Assembly: GCF_003148685.1 (NCBI RefSeq)
Contig: NZ_QGGR01000002.1
Coordinates: 1 to 64,000 of the forward strand
Reading direction: 5' to 3'
Source of the DNA: Actinoplanes xinjiangensis
GTDB taxonomy: Bacteria > Actinomycetota > Actinomycetes > Mycobacteriales > Micromonosporaceae
Length of the DNA stretch: 64,000 nucleotides
Notes under the pieces: generated by a model
What the model saw: only the letters and a program-made list of their open reading frames with translations
Databases searched by the model: none
What the model was told of the DNA's origin: nothing
Position numbers and translations under genes: made by a program
In this document: positions 43,720-56,019 of the stretch, piece by piece
How positions within the stretch are numbered: position 1 is the stretch's first letter
How the letters are laid out: each line of letters opens with the position of its first letter

Positions 43720-43736
43720 CTTGCAGGCGAGCTTGC
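43720..43736. promoter_or_regulatory. distal CTTGC pair upstream of malE
   Basis: CTTGC at 43720 and 43732 are again 12 bp apart, the same spacing as the proximal pair. It is ~215 bp upstream of the malE start and may be an auxiliary operator. The rest of 43596-43855 has no coding or strong structural signal. Confidence 0.4.
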
Positions 43737-43855
43737 GCGAAGGCGCGCGATAGAGCGTTTCGCCATGCAACTTCTTTCATGGACGACTGAAAGCCCGTGC
43801 CGGATTTCGACGGGCAGCCACCGGTCAGGGCGGAAAAGCGTCAGGAATGTAAACA

Positions 43856-43886
43856 AGCGGTGACCGGCATACCGCCGGTCACCGCT
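43856..43886 (-). terminator. terminator of the DUF4132 gene
   Basis: A perfect 13-bp stem AGCGGTGACCGGC / GCCGGTCACCGCT with a 5-nt loop lies 22 nt beyond the DUF4132 stop, insulating malE from read-through. Confidence 0.78.
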
Positions 43887-43908
43887 GTTCGAACGCCTCG
43901 GGCGCGGA

Positions 43909-46900
43909 TCAGTGCCCGGCGGTCACCATCGCCAGGTCACGGATCAACTCGGACACCACCACCGGATCCAGGTCGCCGAACGTGGCAACCCGGCCGGCCG
44001 CTTCCACGACACCGAGGGTCTGCTCAGGGAAGAGGTCCACGGCGCCCACGGCGATGCCCGGCTCCAGACCCAGAATGAACTCCAGACCCCGCGCCGGCGA
44101 CATGGTCACGGCCGTCTGCACGCCGCCGTCCCCCGGAGCCGCCCGCCGCCAGCCTCGGCTTTCCAGGCCCAGCACCGCACCGGCCGGAACCCGGCGGCCC
44201 TCGAACCGGGTCAACACGGCGGCCGCCGCCTCGGCCCCGGTCAGGCCGGCGACCTCCCGTCCGAGCTGGGCGAACGGCTGCACGATCCGGTAGTCGGCGA
44301 AGATCTCCGACCACAGCGGCAGCGTGCCACCCAGATGGACCGGATGGACCACACCGACGACCTCACCCTCGGCGATGGTGACGGCGTCGTCGTGCACGTC
44401 GGCGAAGGTGCCGTCCTCGGCCACCCGGAACCCGCCGGTCAGGCTGCCCTGCCCGCCGTAACGGCCCCAGAGAAGCCGCCGGGTCAGGTGGCGCACCAGC
44501 GGATGCTCCGCCAAGAAGCGCCGGAACTCGTCCACCGGCCAGCGGCGGCCGGTCACCATGGCACGTTCCAGACGGCGAACCTGATCGGCGGCGACCGTCC
44601 GCACATCCTTCTTCAGCAGCAGAAACCGCCGGTGGGCGGCGGAGGCGCGCTCCGCGTCGTCCCGGGCGCCCGGCTTCGGCAGAGTCTTGAGCACCTTCCC
44701 GCCGGCGTCCACGACACACGGCCTCAACTCCTCGTCGAACCGCACGGCGAAACTCCGGGACCCGTAGTCGAGCGTCAGACCACCGTCGCCGTCCAGCCCG
44801 AAGTCCGGCACCAGACGGTCCGCGAGCTGCTCGGAGGTCAGGCCCAGCCGGTCGGCGACCTGGCCGATCTGACGCTGGGCGGCCGTACGGAGGCCCGCAT
44901 ACCGCGAACGCTCGGCGATGTGGTTGAGCTGCACGAGCGCGAACTCGGTGCCGATGTCGGCGAGCACACCCAGACCGGTGACGGCCCGGGCGTGCCCGCT
45001 CTGCCCCGGCCACTCCATGATCAGCGGGGTGAGCCGCCGTACCGTCTCGTCGTCACCGACCAGCCCGAGCGCGTCCAGCGCCCAGCCCTGCCTGCCGTTG
45101 GCGCCGGCGGCCAGCCACGCCTCGAACAGCCCCCAGGTGAACCGGGCCAGGTCGGCCGGCTCGCACGCCTGCCGGACCGTCTCGACACCCGGATACGGTT
45201 CGAGGGGCTTGTCCAGCGCGAACACCATTGCCAGGTCACGCAGCACGGCAGTCGGCAGAACGGGAGCCGGTCCCCCGCCGGGGCGCTCGGCATCGCGGGT
45301 CGCCACACCACCGGCCTTGCGGCCGGCAACGGCTGGACCGGCAACCGCCGGACTGGCATCCTCCGGGCCCGCAACCGCCAGGCCAGCACCTCCCGGGCCC
45401 GCAATCGGTGGGTCGGCGCCTTCTAGGCCCGTAACCGCCAGGCCAGCATCTTCCGGGCCCCCAACCGCCAGGCCGGCGGCGGCCTCCGGGCCGGAGGCTT
45501 CCGCGTCGGGCCGTGGGGCGGGTGGCCGCCGGAGACGAACCGGGGGCAGAAGGGCCGGGTCGAACCACTTCGGGATGGCGGGGAGTTTCGTGGGGAGGAT
45601 CGCCAGCGGATCGGTGGCGATCAGCGTTTCGACGGCGGCCGCGGCCTCGGGGCCATAGGACCCGGCGACCGCCCGGAGAGTCTCGGCGTGACCGGCGGCG
45701 GCCATATACGCCAGCGTGTGCTGCGCCGACCGTCGAGCGGAACCGTCCGGGCCGAACGCACGGGGCACGAGATACTGGGCCGCGAACCCGGGATGTCGCT
45801 CCAGCCACGCACGCGCCACCAGACCGGCCGGTCCCCGGTCATGCAGGCGCACCTGCATCCGCCAGGGGATGTCCGGAGACGTGAACGGCAGCATCAGCGC
45901 GCCGGCCACCGCCGAGTCATGGAAGGCCAGTCGCCGCAGGGGCAGCAGCGCGTCCGCCCCGAAACGCGCGACGATCCGCCGCATCCAGGGCTCGCAATCC
46001 GGAGCGGGCACCGGACGCCACTCGGCGAGCAGAGGACGGGCCGTCTCCTCCGGCGCGTCGACGAAGAACTCGGCCGCCTCCCGCCAGTCGACCGCCTCGC
46101 CCCGCTCCAGCCGGCCGGCGGTGACGGCCCAGCCCTCCTCGCCGGCGGTGCCGGCCGATCCTTCCCGGTGGGCGCCCGCGTCGTGCCGGTCGAGCGGGGA
46201 CGACAGCCACTCGGCGCGCTCGCCGGGCAACCACTCCAGGGTGATCGGGGTGTCGGGGGCCTTGAGGTCGAGAATTACGAGGGGATTCGCCCGCCGGCGG
46301 CGCCATGGCGGGTCGGCCAGTAGTGGGGGCAATGCCTCCGGCGGGGCGGGCACGACGGTGTCCACGCCGGACAGGCACTCGCGGATCCGGGCTGCGGGAG
46401 CTCCGGTCAGATCGGCCGCGACCCGCTCGGCCAGCGCCGGCTCGGCCCGGACCAGGGCTGACAGCAGGTCGTTCATGCCGGACCTGCCCGCCGCGGCAGA
46501 GAACAGGCGCAGGGCCCGCTCCGGGAACCGGTCGGCCGCCCCGGTCAGCGCCTCGCGCACGTGCCGCTGACCGAGACGATCGACCAGGCCGCGCATCGCC
46601 TCGTCCTCCGGCAGCACGGACAGCAGGCCGAGTAGGTCACGGCGGACGTCGGCGCGGGTGGCGGGGAGACGGTCGAACCAGTCCAGCAGCAGGCCGGTCG
46701 CGGCGGCCGGGCCGACACCGTCGACGACCGTGGCGTTCAACCCGGGCCAGCCGGCGGCCAGTGACCCGGCGGCGTCACGGGCGCCGGCCGCCTGCGCGGG
46801 TGTGCCGATCGCGGCCAGCAGCATCGCGGCGTGGTGGAAGTCGCGGCCGGCCAGTGCCTCCGCCCAGTCCTGCTCGACCCAGTCGGCCCGCGACGGGACG

Positions 46901-47523
46901 AGCACCGAGGTGGCACAGCGGGTGTGCGGGCCGCGCTCCCGGTAGCCGGTGATCGCCTCGACGACCTCGGCGTGGACGTCGTCGGGGGCGGCTGCCAGGG
47001 CCGCCCGGACCCGTAACAGCACGACGAGGTCGGGGTCGAAGAAGAGCGCCACCGTACGGGACTCGTCGCCGGGCCGGCGGCGGCGCACACCCATGATCTC
47101 GGTGCCGTCGCGGCGGATCGCCCGGCGGGGTGGCCGGTCGCCCTCGGCCACCAGGATCAGGGAGAACAACTCGACGGCCGCCTCGGCTGCGAACCGCAGG
47201 CCCCGCTCGCCCAGCCACAGGTCGGCGAACCAGGGGCGGCGCACATGCTCCTGCCAGTCCAGCGTCTTCGTGGCGAGGGCGGCGACGGCCGCGCCGGCGG
47301 GAGCCGCCGCCGGATCGCCGGCGCACCAGGCGGTGGCGGCAGCGCGCAGCTCCGGCTCGGTGAACTCGCTGGCGATCACGCCCGGGACGAGATCAGGCAA
47401 CTCCCGCAACTGCCCGGCGACGACCTCGCGGGCACGCGGGTCGGGCTCGACCGGTCGGACGCCGGCGCCGCCCCGGCGCGGGTGCAGCCGGGACAGCCAT
47501 GGTTCGGGCAGCGCGAACGACAT
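43909..47523 (-). CDS. large DUF4132-domain protein
   Basis: 1204 residues, soluble. The C-terminal ~250 residues match DUF4132 (FLLLKKDVRTVAADQVRRLERAM, HPLVRHLTRRLLWG, HLGGTLPLWSEIFADY and a P-F-x-Q-L segment), which in other bacteria neighbours WGR/MolR-like proteins of unknown function. The N-terminal two-thirds look like helical repeats. Residues ~715-770 are a low-complexity linker of 10-residue repeats (GPEDAGLAVTG-like). DUF4132 function is not established. It is monocistronic by appearance, with terminators on both sides. Confidence 0.8.
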   Translation of the reverse strand: MSFALPEPWLSRLHPRRGGAGVRPVEPDPRAREVVAGQLRELPDLVPGVIASEFTEPELRAAATAWCAGDPAAAPAGAAVAALATKTLDWQEHVRRPWFADLWLGERGLRFAAEAAVELFSLILVAEGDRPPRRAIRRDGTEIMGVRRRRPGDESRTVALFFDPDLVVLLRVRAALAAAPDDVHAEVVEAITGYRERGPHTRCATSVLVPSRADWVEQDWAEALAGRDFHHAAMLLAAIGTPAQAAGARDAAGSLAAGWPGLNATVVDGVGPAAATGLLLDWFDRLPATRADVRRDLLGLLSVLPEDEAMRGLVDRLGQRHVREALTGAADRFPERALRLFSAAAGRSGMNDLLSALVRAEPALAERVAADLTGAPAARIRECLSGVDTVVPAPPEALPPLLADPPWRRRRANPLVILDLKAPDTPITLEWLPGERAEWLSSPLDRHDAGAHREGSAGTAGEEGWAVTAGRLERGEAVDWREAAEFFVDAPEETARPLLAEWRPVPAPDCEPWMRRIVARFGADALLPLRRLAFHDSAVAGALMLPFTSPDIPWRMQVRLHDRGPAGLVARAWLERHPGFAAQYLVPRAFGPDGSARRSAQHTLAYMAAAGHAETLRAVAGSYGPEAAAAVETLIATDPLAILPTKLPAIPKWFDPALLPPVRLRRPPAPRPDAEASGPEAAAGLAVGGPEDAGLAVTGLEGADPPIAGPGGAGLAVAGPEDASPAVAGPAVAGRKAGGVATRDAERPGGGPAPVLPTAVLRDLAMVFALDKPLEPYPGVETVRQACEPADLARFTWGLFEAWLAAGANGRQGWALDALGLVGDDETVRRLTPLIMEWPGQSGHARAVTGLGVLADIGTEFALVQLNHIAERSRYAGLRTAAQRQIGQVADRLGLTSEQLADRLVPDFGLDGDGGLTLDYGSRSFAVRFDEELRPCVVDAGGKVLKTLPKPGARDDAERASAAHRRFLLLKKDVRTVAADQVRRLERAMVTGRRWPVDEFRRFLAEHPLVRHLTRRLLWGRYGGQGSLTGGFRVAEDGTFADVHDDAVTIAEGEVVGVVHPVHLGGTLPLWSEIFADYRIVQPFAQLGREVAGLTGAEAAAAVLTRFEGRRVPAGAVLGLESRGWRRAAPGDGGVQTAVTMSPARGLEFILGLEPGIAVGAVDLFPEQTLGVVEAAGRVATFGDLDPVVVSELIRDLAMVTAGH
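45303..45485 (-). repeat. 30-bp coding repeats in the DUF4132 linker
   Basis: The stretch encodes five or more copies of a 10-residue G/A/P/E motif (LAVxGPEDAG, PPIAGPGGAG, LAVAGPEDAS), i.e. a 30-bp tandem repeat on the minus strand. It lies between the two halves of the protein and is likely length-variable. Confidence 0.65.
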
Positions 47524-47553
47524 GGCGGCACGGTACCGGCCACCTGTGACAGA

Positions 47554-47581
47554 AACGGGAGCGGCCGGGACCGCTCCCGTT
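47554..47581 (-). terminator. terminator hairpin after argH
   Basis: A perfect 11-bp stem AACGGGAGCGG / CCGCTCCCGTT with a 6-nt loop lies between the argH stop and the DUF4132 start. Confidence 0.65.
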
Positions 47582-47647
47582 CGAGGTGACCGACTGGCTG
47601 CGGACGACCTTCACGACCCGGATCATCGAAGGAAGACCCCGGCGACC

Positions 47648-47753
47648 CGGATCACCGACGGACGAAGCTCCGCCACCGTGTCAGCGCGGGACGACCCGAC
47701 GAAGCGGATCAGCGGCGGGCGGAGCTTCGCGGCCGGGTCAGCGCGGGACGACC
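47648..47753. repeat. 57-bp-period repeat and long inverted repeat at the argH 3' end
   Basis: Two related ~49-bp blocks start at 47648 and 47705, both ending with GTCAGCGCGGGACGACC. The second is the argH stop region. Within them CGAAGCTCCGCC (47663) and GGCGGAGCTTCG (47718) form a 12-bp inverted repeat. It looks like a duplication of the gene end. Confidence 0.5.
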
Positions 47754-49168
47754 TTCTCGATCGCCCACTGGCGCCAGTTGTCCAGTTTGTGCTGCACGAT
47801 CGCCAGCTGTTCGGCGACCGGGCCCGGGCCGGTCGAGCCCGGCGTGGTACGGGCGGCGAGTGCCGACGACACCGACAGGACCTCGCGCACCGACGGGTCC
47901 AGGTGCTCGCTGATCGTCTTCAGGTCGTCGTCGGTCACGTCCTCCAGCTCGCACTCCCGGGCCGAGCAGAGTGCCACCAGCCGGCCGGTGATCTCGTGCG
48001 CGTCGCGGAACGGCACGCCCTTGCGGACCAGCCAGTCGGCGACCTCGGTGGCCAGCGAGAAGCCGACCGGGGCGGCCGCAGTGAGCCGGTCGACCCGGAC
48101 CGTCATCGTGGAGACCATGCCGGCCAGCGCGGGCAGCAGCAACTGCAGGGTGTCGACCGCGTCGAAGGCCGGCTCCTTGTCCTCCTGCATGTCCCGGTCA
48201 TACGTCAGGGGCAGGCCCTTCAGCATGGTCAGCACCGCGACCAGACCGCCGACCAGGCGGCCGCTCTTGCCCCGGGCCAGCTCGGCGATGTCCGCGTTCT
48301 TCTTCTGCGGCATGATCGACGAGCCGGTGGCGAACGCGTCGTCCAGCTCGACCCAGCCGAACTCGGTCGACGTCCAGAGGACCACCTCCTCGCCGAGGCG
48401 GGACAGGTGCACACCGATCAGCGCGGTCACGAACAGGAACTCGGCCACGAAGTCACGGTCGGCGACGGCGTCCATCGAGTTCTGCGCGGGGGCGGTGAAA
48501 CCCAGCTCCTTGGCGACGGCCGCCGGGTCCAGCGGCAGGGACGAGCCGGCCAGCGCGCCCGAGCCGAGCGGGCTGATCGCGGCCCGCACGTCCCAGTCCT
48601 TCAGGCGCTCCAGGTCACGCAGCAGCGGCTGCACGTGCGCGAGCAGCCAGTGGCCGAAGCTGACCGGCTGGGCGTGCTGCACGTGGGTCAGACCCGGTGC
48701 CGGGGTGTCCACGTTGCGGGCCGCCTGCTCGGTCAGCGCGTCGGCCAGCTCGATCAGTGCCACGGCCACGCCACGGGCGTGGTCACGCAGGTAGAGCCGC
48801 AGGTCGGTGGCGACCTGGTCGTTGCGGGACCGGCCGGCGCGCAGCTTGCCGCCGAGTGCGCCGAGCCGCTCCAGCAGGCCCCGCTCCAGGGCGGTGTGCA
48901 CGTCCTCGTCCTCGATCGTGGGACGGAACTCACCGGCCGCGCAGGCCGACGCCAGGTCATCCAGCGCGGCGAGGATCCGGCCCAGCTCGTCGGCGTCGAG
49001 CAGGCCCGCGTTGGCCAGCACCCGGGCATGCGCACGGGAGGCCAGCAGATCGTACGGCGCGAGCCGCCAGTCGAACTGGACGCTGACGCTCAGCCGGGCC
49101 AGCGCCTCCGCCGGACCACCGGCGAAACGGCCGCCCCACAGCCTCGTCGGCTCGTCGCTCTCCGACAC
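47738..49168 (-). CDS. argH: argininosuccinate lyase
   Basis: 476 residues. Final step of arginine synthesis: cleaves argininosuccinate to arginine and fumarate. The fumarase/aspartase superfamily signature [10 protein letters not shown] is intact, with LWGGRF at the N-terminus, [12 protein letters not shown] and [11 protein letters not shown] chose the GTG at 49168 ([20 protein letters not shown] 5 nt upstream); a GTG at 49189 would add seven residues and also has a ribosome site. It is separated from argG by the plus-strand dapE. Confidence 0.95.
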   Translation of the reverse strand: MSESDEPTRLWGGRFAGGPAEALARLSVSVQFDWRLAPYDLLASRAHARVLANAGLLDADELGRILAALDDLASACAAGEFRPTIEDEDVHTALERGLLERLGALGGKLRAGRSRNDQVATDLRLYLRDHARGVAVALIELADALTEQAARNVDTPAPGLTHVQHAQPVSFGHWLLAHVQPLLRDLERLKDWDVRAAISPLGSGALAGSSLPLDPAAVAKELGFTAPAQNSMDAVADRDFVAEFLFVTALIGVHLSRLGEEVVLWTSTEFGWVELDDAFATGSSIMPQKKNADIAELARGKSGRLVGGLVAVLTMLKGLPLTYDRDMQEDKEPAFDAVDTLQLLLPALAGMVSTMTVRVDRLTAAAPVGFSLATEVADWLVRKGVPFRDAHEITGRLVALCSARECELEDVTDDDLKTISEHLDPSVREVLSVSSALAARTTPGSTGPGPVAEQLAIVQHKLDNWRQWAIEKVVPR

Positions 49169-49189
49169 ACCTTCTCCTCGCTCGCTCAC

Positions 49190-49400
49190 GTTTCGTTACC
49201 TTCCTGAACCCTATCGCTGAGCCCTGTGTGCCGGGTCCCGGCCCGGCGCCATCGCGCTGGGTGGGACAGGTGGCCGTCTCCACCGGATACACCCCGGCGG
49301 TCGCGTTGCGGCCGCGCCCCTCGCCTCCGTCGCGCGGTGGCTCACGGTGCCTTGACTGGCCGTACGTATAAAAATGCCTTGGATCTGATAAGTTTGCAAC
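49190..49400. promoter_or_regulatory. divergent argH / dapE promoter region
   Basis: 211 bp without a gene. Near dapE an AT-rich TATAAAAAT (about 49368-49376) and TGATAAG (about 49387) stand out, and TTGACT occurs at 49353, but no pair has ideal spacing. No clear ARG box is visible toward argH. Confidence 0.35.
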
Positions 49401-50459
49401 ATGACCAGCCTCGATCTGACCGGTGATGTCGTCGACCTCACTCGGACCATCTGTGACATCCCGTCCGTGAGCGGTGACGAGAAGGCCCTGGCCGACGCTG
49501 TGGAGAGCGCCCTGCGCACCTGTCCGCACCTGGAGGTGCTGCGTGACGGTGACGCCGTGGTCGCCCGGACCTCGCTGGGCCGCCCGACCCGGGTGGTGCT
49601 CGCCGGGCATCTCGACACCGTCCCGATCGCGGACAATCTGCCGGTCGTGCTCGACGGCGACGTGCTGCGCGGCCGCGGCACCGTCGACATGAAGGCCGGG
49701 GTCGCCGTGATGCTGCAGCTCGCCGCCCTGCTGCCGGAGCCGCGGCACGATCTGACGTTCGTCTTCTACGACCACGAGGAGGTCGCGGCGCGGCTCAACG
49801 GGCTGGGGCGGCTGGTCCGCAACCACCCGGAGTGGCTGGCCGGCGACTTCGCGATCCTCGGTGAGCCGTCCGACGGCACGGTCGAGGGCGGCTGCCAGGG
49901 CACCATGCGGGTGAAGATCACCGTGCCCGGTGTGGCGGCGCACTCGGCCCGCTCGTGGAAGGGCAGCAACGCCATCCACAGCGCCGGCGCGGTGCTCGAC
50001 GTGCTGCGCGCCTACGTGCCCCGGCAGCCGGTCGTCGACGGCCTGCAGTACCACGAGGGCCTCAACGCGGTGAAGATCGAGGGCGGCATCGCCGGCAACG
50101 TGATCCCCGACCTGTGCACCGTGTACGTCAACCACCGCTTCGCCCCGGACCGGGACGTGGCCGCCGCCGAGGCGCACCTGCGGGAGGTGTTCGCCGGTTT
50201 CGAGCTGGAGGTGACCGACGCGGCGCCCGGTGCGCGGCCCGGGCTGGACAAGCCGGCCGCCAAGGAGTTCGTCGAGCTGGTCGGCCGGGAGCCGCAGGCC
50301 AAGCTGGGGTGGACCGATGTGTCGCGCTTCGCCGGGCTGGGCGTCCCGGCGGTCAACTTCGGGCCGGGCGACCCGCTCCAGGCGCACACCGACGGCGAGC
50401 ACGTGCCGGTGCCGGAGATCCGGCAGGCCCTGCACGTGCTCACCTCCTGGCTCAGCTGA
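49401..50459 (+). CDS. dapE: succinyl-diaminopimelate desuccinylase
   Basis: 352 residues, M20 metallopeptidase family; a late step of lysine/diaminopimelate synthesis for the cell wall. Metal ligands are visible: GHLDTVP, GTVDMKAG, DHEEV, GEPSDG and the C-terminal QAHTDGEH. The N-terminus MTSLDLTGDVVDLTRTICDIPSVSGDE is the actinobacterial DapE type. Given its arg neighbours, N-acetylornithine deacetylase is a weaker alternative, because argJ already removes the acetyl group here. Its stop codon directly abuts that of argG. Confidence 0.88.
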   Translation: MTSLDLTGDVVDLTRTICDIPSVSGDEKALADAVESALRTCPHLEVLRDGDAVVARTSLGRPTRVVLAGHLDTVPIADNLPVVLDGDVLRGRGTVDMKAGVAVMLQLAALLPEPRHDLTFVFYDHEEVAARLNGLGRLVRNHPEWLAGDFAILGEPSDGTVEGGCQGTMRVKITVPGVAAHSARSWKGSNAIHSAGAVLDVLRAYVPRQPVVDGLQYHEGLNAVKIEGGIAGNVIPDLCTVYVNHRFAPDRDVAAAEAHLREVFAGFELEVTDAAPGARPGLDKPAAKEFVELVGREPQAKLGWTDVSRFAGLGVPAVNFGPGDPLQAHTDGEHVPVPEIRQALHVLTSWLS

Positions 50460-51692
50460 TCACTCGGCCGGTTCCGCCGCCGCACGCAGGATGGCGCCCG
50501 GCACCGAATACATGTGGGCGAACGCGCGGGCCTGCTCGCCGGTCCACAGCGACGAGCCGTGGCCGTAGACGACACCCGAACGGGTCGCGGCGTCCAGCAG
50601 GCTGTGCGGGCTCCTGCTGCCGAGGAGCACGATGTTGCCCTTGTGCAGCAGGACCCGCACGGTGCCGGTGACCCGGGTCTGGCTGGAGTCCAGGAAGGCC
50701 CGGAAGTCGTCCATGATCGGGTCGAAGTAGACGGCCTCGTGCAGCAGATCGCCGTAGGTGTTGCCGAGCGTCGCCTTGGTGGACTGCTGCCGGTTCGACA
50801 GCACCAGTTTCTCCAGCTCGCGGTGCGCGGCGATGAGGATCAGCATGCCGGGCGCCTCGAACCCGACCCGGGCCAGGTTGCCGACCATGGTGGAGCCCAT
50901 GTGGATGCCCCGGCCCACACCGTGCTCGCCGCCCAGCACGTTCAGCGCCGACAGGATGTCGTAGTTGTTCTCGTTGGGCAGCGCGTCACCGGCCGCGGTC
51001 ACCGCCGAGACGACCTCGCCCTTCTCGAAGCTGATCAGCAGCTCGACGCCCTTCTCCGGGGCCTCGTCGATCGGCTTGGTGTAGGTCCACGCCGACTCCG
51101 GCAGGTACTCCCAGGAGCCGTAGGTCTCCTCGCCACCGATCGACGTGCCGATCAGGCCCTCGTTGATCGAGTAGAGCTTGACCTTCTCGCTGACCTCGTA
51201 ACCCCGCGACCGCAGGAACTCGGTCTCCCCCTCGCGGGTGAGCCGCTCGTCCCGGATCGGCGTGACGATCTCCAGGTGCGGGGCCAGCGCCCGGATCACC
51301 GCGTCGTAGCGCACGTGGTCGGCGCCCGCACCGGTCGAGCCGTGCGCCACCGCGTCCGCCCCGACCTCCAGGGCCACCTGGACGACCTTCTCCGCCTGGA
51401 TCAGCCGCTCCGCGCCGACACACGACGGGTAGGCGCCGTTACGCAGGTAGTTCGCCTTGATCGCGTAGGTGATCACCCGGTCGTAGAGTTCCGCGCGGGC
51501 GTCCACGACGTGGTGCTCGACGGCGCCCAGCTCCTCGGCGCGCGCCTTGACGACCTCCGCCTCACCGCTGTGCAGGCCGCCGGTGTCGATGTTGGCGGTC
51601 ACCACGTCCCAGCCCTTCTCGCGGAAGTCCACGAGGGCGTACGAGGTGTCCAGACCACCGGAGAAAGCGAGGACGATCTTGCGCTTGGTCAT
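50460..51692 (-). CDS. argG: argininosuccinate synthase
   Basis: 410 residues. Condenses citrulline and aspartate with ATP. The N-type ATP pyrophosphatase loop is AFSGGLDTSYA, and GAYPSCVGAERL, HGSTGAGADHVRYD and SINEGLIGTSIGGEE follow. It belongs to the divergent ArgG subgroup with VDFREKGWDVVTANIDTGG at the start. It overlaps the preceding unknown gene by 4 nt (ATGA). It is last in the arg operon, and no terminator fits before the abutting dapE stop. Confidence 0.93.
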   Translation of the reverse strand: MTKRKIVLAFSGGLDTSYALVDFREKGWDVVTANIDTGGLHSGEAEVVKARAEELGAVEHHVVDARAELYDRVITYAIKANYLRNGAYPSCVGAERLIQAEKVVQVALEVGADAVAHGSTGAGADHVRYDAVIRALAPHLEIVTPIRDERLTREGETEFLRSRGYEVSEKVKLYSINEGLIGTSIGGEETYGSWEYLPESAWTYTKPIDEAPEKGVELLISFEKGEVVSAVTAAGDALPNENNYDILSALNVLGGEHGVGRGIHMGSTMVGNLARVGFEAPGMLILIAAHRELEKLVLSNRQQSTKATLGNTYGDLLHEAVYFDPIMDDFRAFLDSSQTRVTGTVRVLLHKGNIVLLGSRSPHSLLDAATRSGVVYGHGSSLWTGEQARAFAHMYSVPGAILRAAAEPAE

Positions 51693-52578
51693 CGGGGCAG
51701 TTCCTTCTCGAGAATCGGCACATACGTCCTACCGTCCCGGCGGACGTGACCCGGCGGCAGGACGTAGAACTCACAGCGGCCCGCTTCGATGTCCTTCTGC
51801 ATCGCCCGCTGGCGGCTGTAGTCGAACGGATCGAGCAGGAAGGTCGGCTCGGGCAGCTCTGTCCCGGCCGGGAGCGTCAGGTCGCTCTGATAGACGAACG
51901 AGCCCGGCGAGGTGTGGAACGGAACGGTCGCGACCAGGATCTTCAGCGCCCCGAACTCGGTGTGCACCTTGAGGGCACTGTTGTCGTACTGGGTGACGCC
52001 GTCCAGCTTCTGCGCCCGGTACGCCGACAGGGCCAGCGCCTTCGCCGCCTTGCCCAGGCCCACCGCCGGCATCAGCGACCACAGCGACCAGCCCACCCAG
52101 CGGCCCGGCTCGGCGCTCGGGGCGGCGCAGTATCCGCCGACCGGGACCGGACCGCGGTAACCGCTGTCGCGCATGTCCTGCTGCACCTTGCGCAGCAGCT
52201 GCTTCACGTCGGTGTCGAAACGGAACGTGGACCGCTCGACCATGTCCGCGAACTCGGCCTGCGGCAGCCCGGCGATCAGGGCGGCGGCCGGCATCAGGAT
52301 CAGGTCGACCATCACCCACTGCGGCATCGGGATACCCCGGTCACCGAACGCGATGCCGTTGATGATGTTGAAGAAGTTCAGGAAGTCCCGGATGGACCAG
52401 TCCTTCTCCGCGGTGTCGGTGAAGTCCAGCCAGGTCAGCTTGTGGCCGTACGGCGTCTCGTTGAGGTGCGGCCGCAACGTCTCGTTGGAGGCGAGGAAGA
52501 ACTCCACGCCGTGCCCGACCAGGCTGTCGGTGTGGTCGGCGAAGTCCGGGAAGCGAGCCTCCACCGCGGGTGTGAACG

Positions 52579-52582
<4 letters not shown>
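51689..52582 (-). CDS. unrecognised protein coupled between argR and argG
   Basis: 297 residues, no family recognised. It is soluble, with no signal. Segments include [79 protein letters not shown] and [24 protein letters not shown]. It is joined to argR upstream and argG downstream by 4-nt ATGA overlaps, so its amount is tied to both. A role in arginine synthesis or its control is inferred from position only. Confidence 0.85.
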
Positions 52583-55152
<2,570 letters not shown>

Positions 55153-55156
<4 letters not shown>

Positions 55157-56019
55157 GCCGGGACCACCATTGTTCCGAATCCTTCTTCCGTGAAGACTTC
55201 GAGCAGAGTCGAATGGGCGACCCGGCCGTCGACGACGTGCGCGGCCGGGACCCCGCCGCGGACCGCGCGCAGGCAGGCCTCCATCTTGGGCACCATCCCG
55301 GACTCCAGGCCCGGGAGCAGCTCCTCCAGCGCGTCGGCGTCGATCTCGCTGGTCAGCGACGACGTGTCCGGCCAGTTCGTGTAGAGGCCCGGCACATCGG
55401 TGAGAACCACCAGCTTGCGGGCGCCGAGTGCGACCGCCAGCGCGGAGGCCGCGGTGTCGGCGTTCACGTTGTGCAGCACGCCCGCCGCGTCCGGCGCGAC
55501 CGTGGCGATCACCGGGATCCGGCCCGCCGCGATCAGGTCGTCGACGGCCGACGTGTCCACCTGGTCGACGTCGCCGACCTGGCCGATGTCGACCTCCTCT
55601 CCGTCGATCGTCGCGCCCCGGCGGACCGCCGTGAACAGCCCGGCGTCCTCACCGGACAGGCCCACCGCGAACGGGCCGTGCTGGTTGATCAGGCCGACCA
55701 GCTCCCGGCCGACCTGGCCGGTCAGCACCATCCGGACGATCTCCATCGTCTCCGGGGTGGTGACCCGCAGGCCGCCGCGGAACTCCGACTCGATACCGAC
55801 CCGCTTGAGCATCCGGCTGATCTGCGGGCCACCGCCGTGCACGACCACCGGCTTGATCCCGACCAGGCGCAGGAACACCATGTCGGCGGCGAACGCCTCC
55901 TGGAGCTCCGGGTCGATCATGGCGTTGCCGCCGTACTTGATCACGACCGTGGTGCCGTGGAACCGCTCCAGCCACGGCAGCGCCTCGATCAGGATCCCGG
56001 CCTTCTTCAGCGGATTCAC
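55153..56019 (-). CDS. argB: acetylglutamate kinase
   Basis: 288 residues, amino acid kinase fold. Phosphorylates N-acetylglutamate, usually the arginine-inhibited step. Motifs are [25 protein letters not shown] and [29 protein letters not shown], plus GSGM-like [10 protein letters not shown] near the end. It is coupled to argJ and argD by 4-nt overlaps. Confidence 0.95.
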
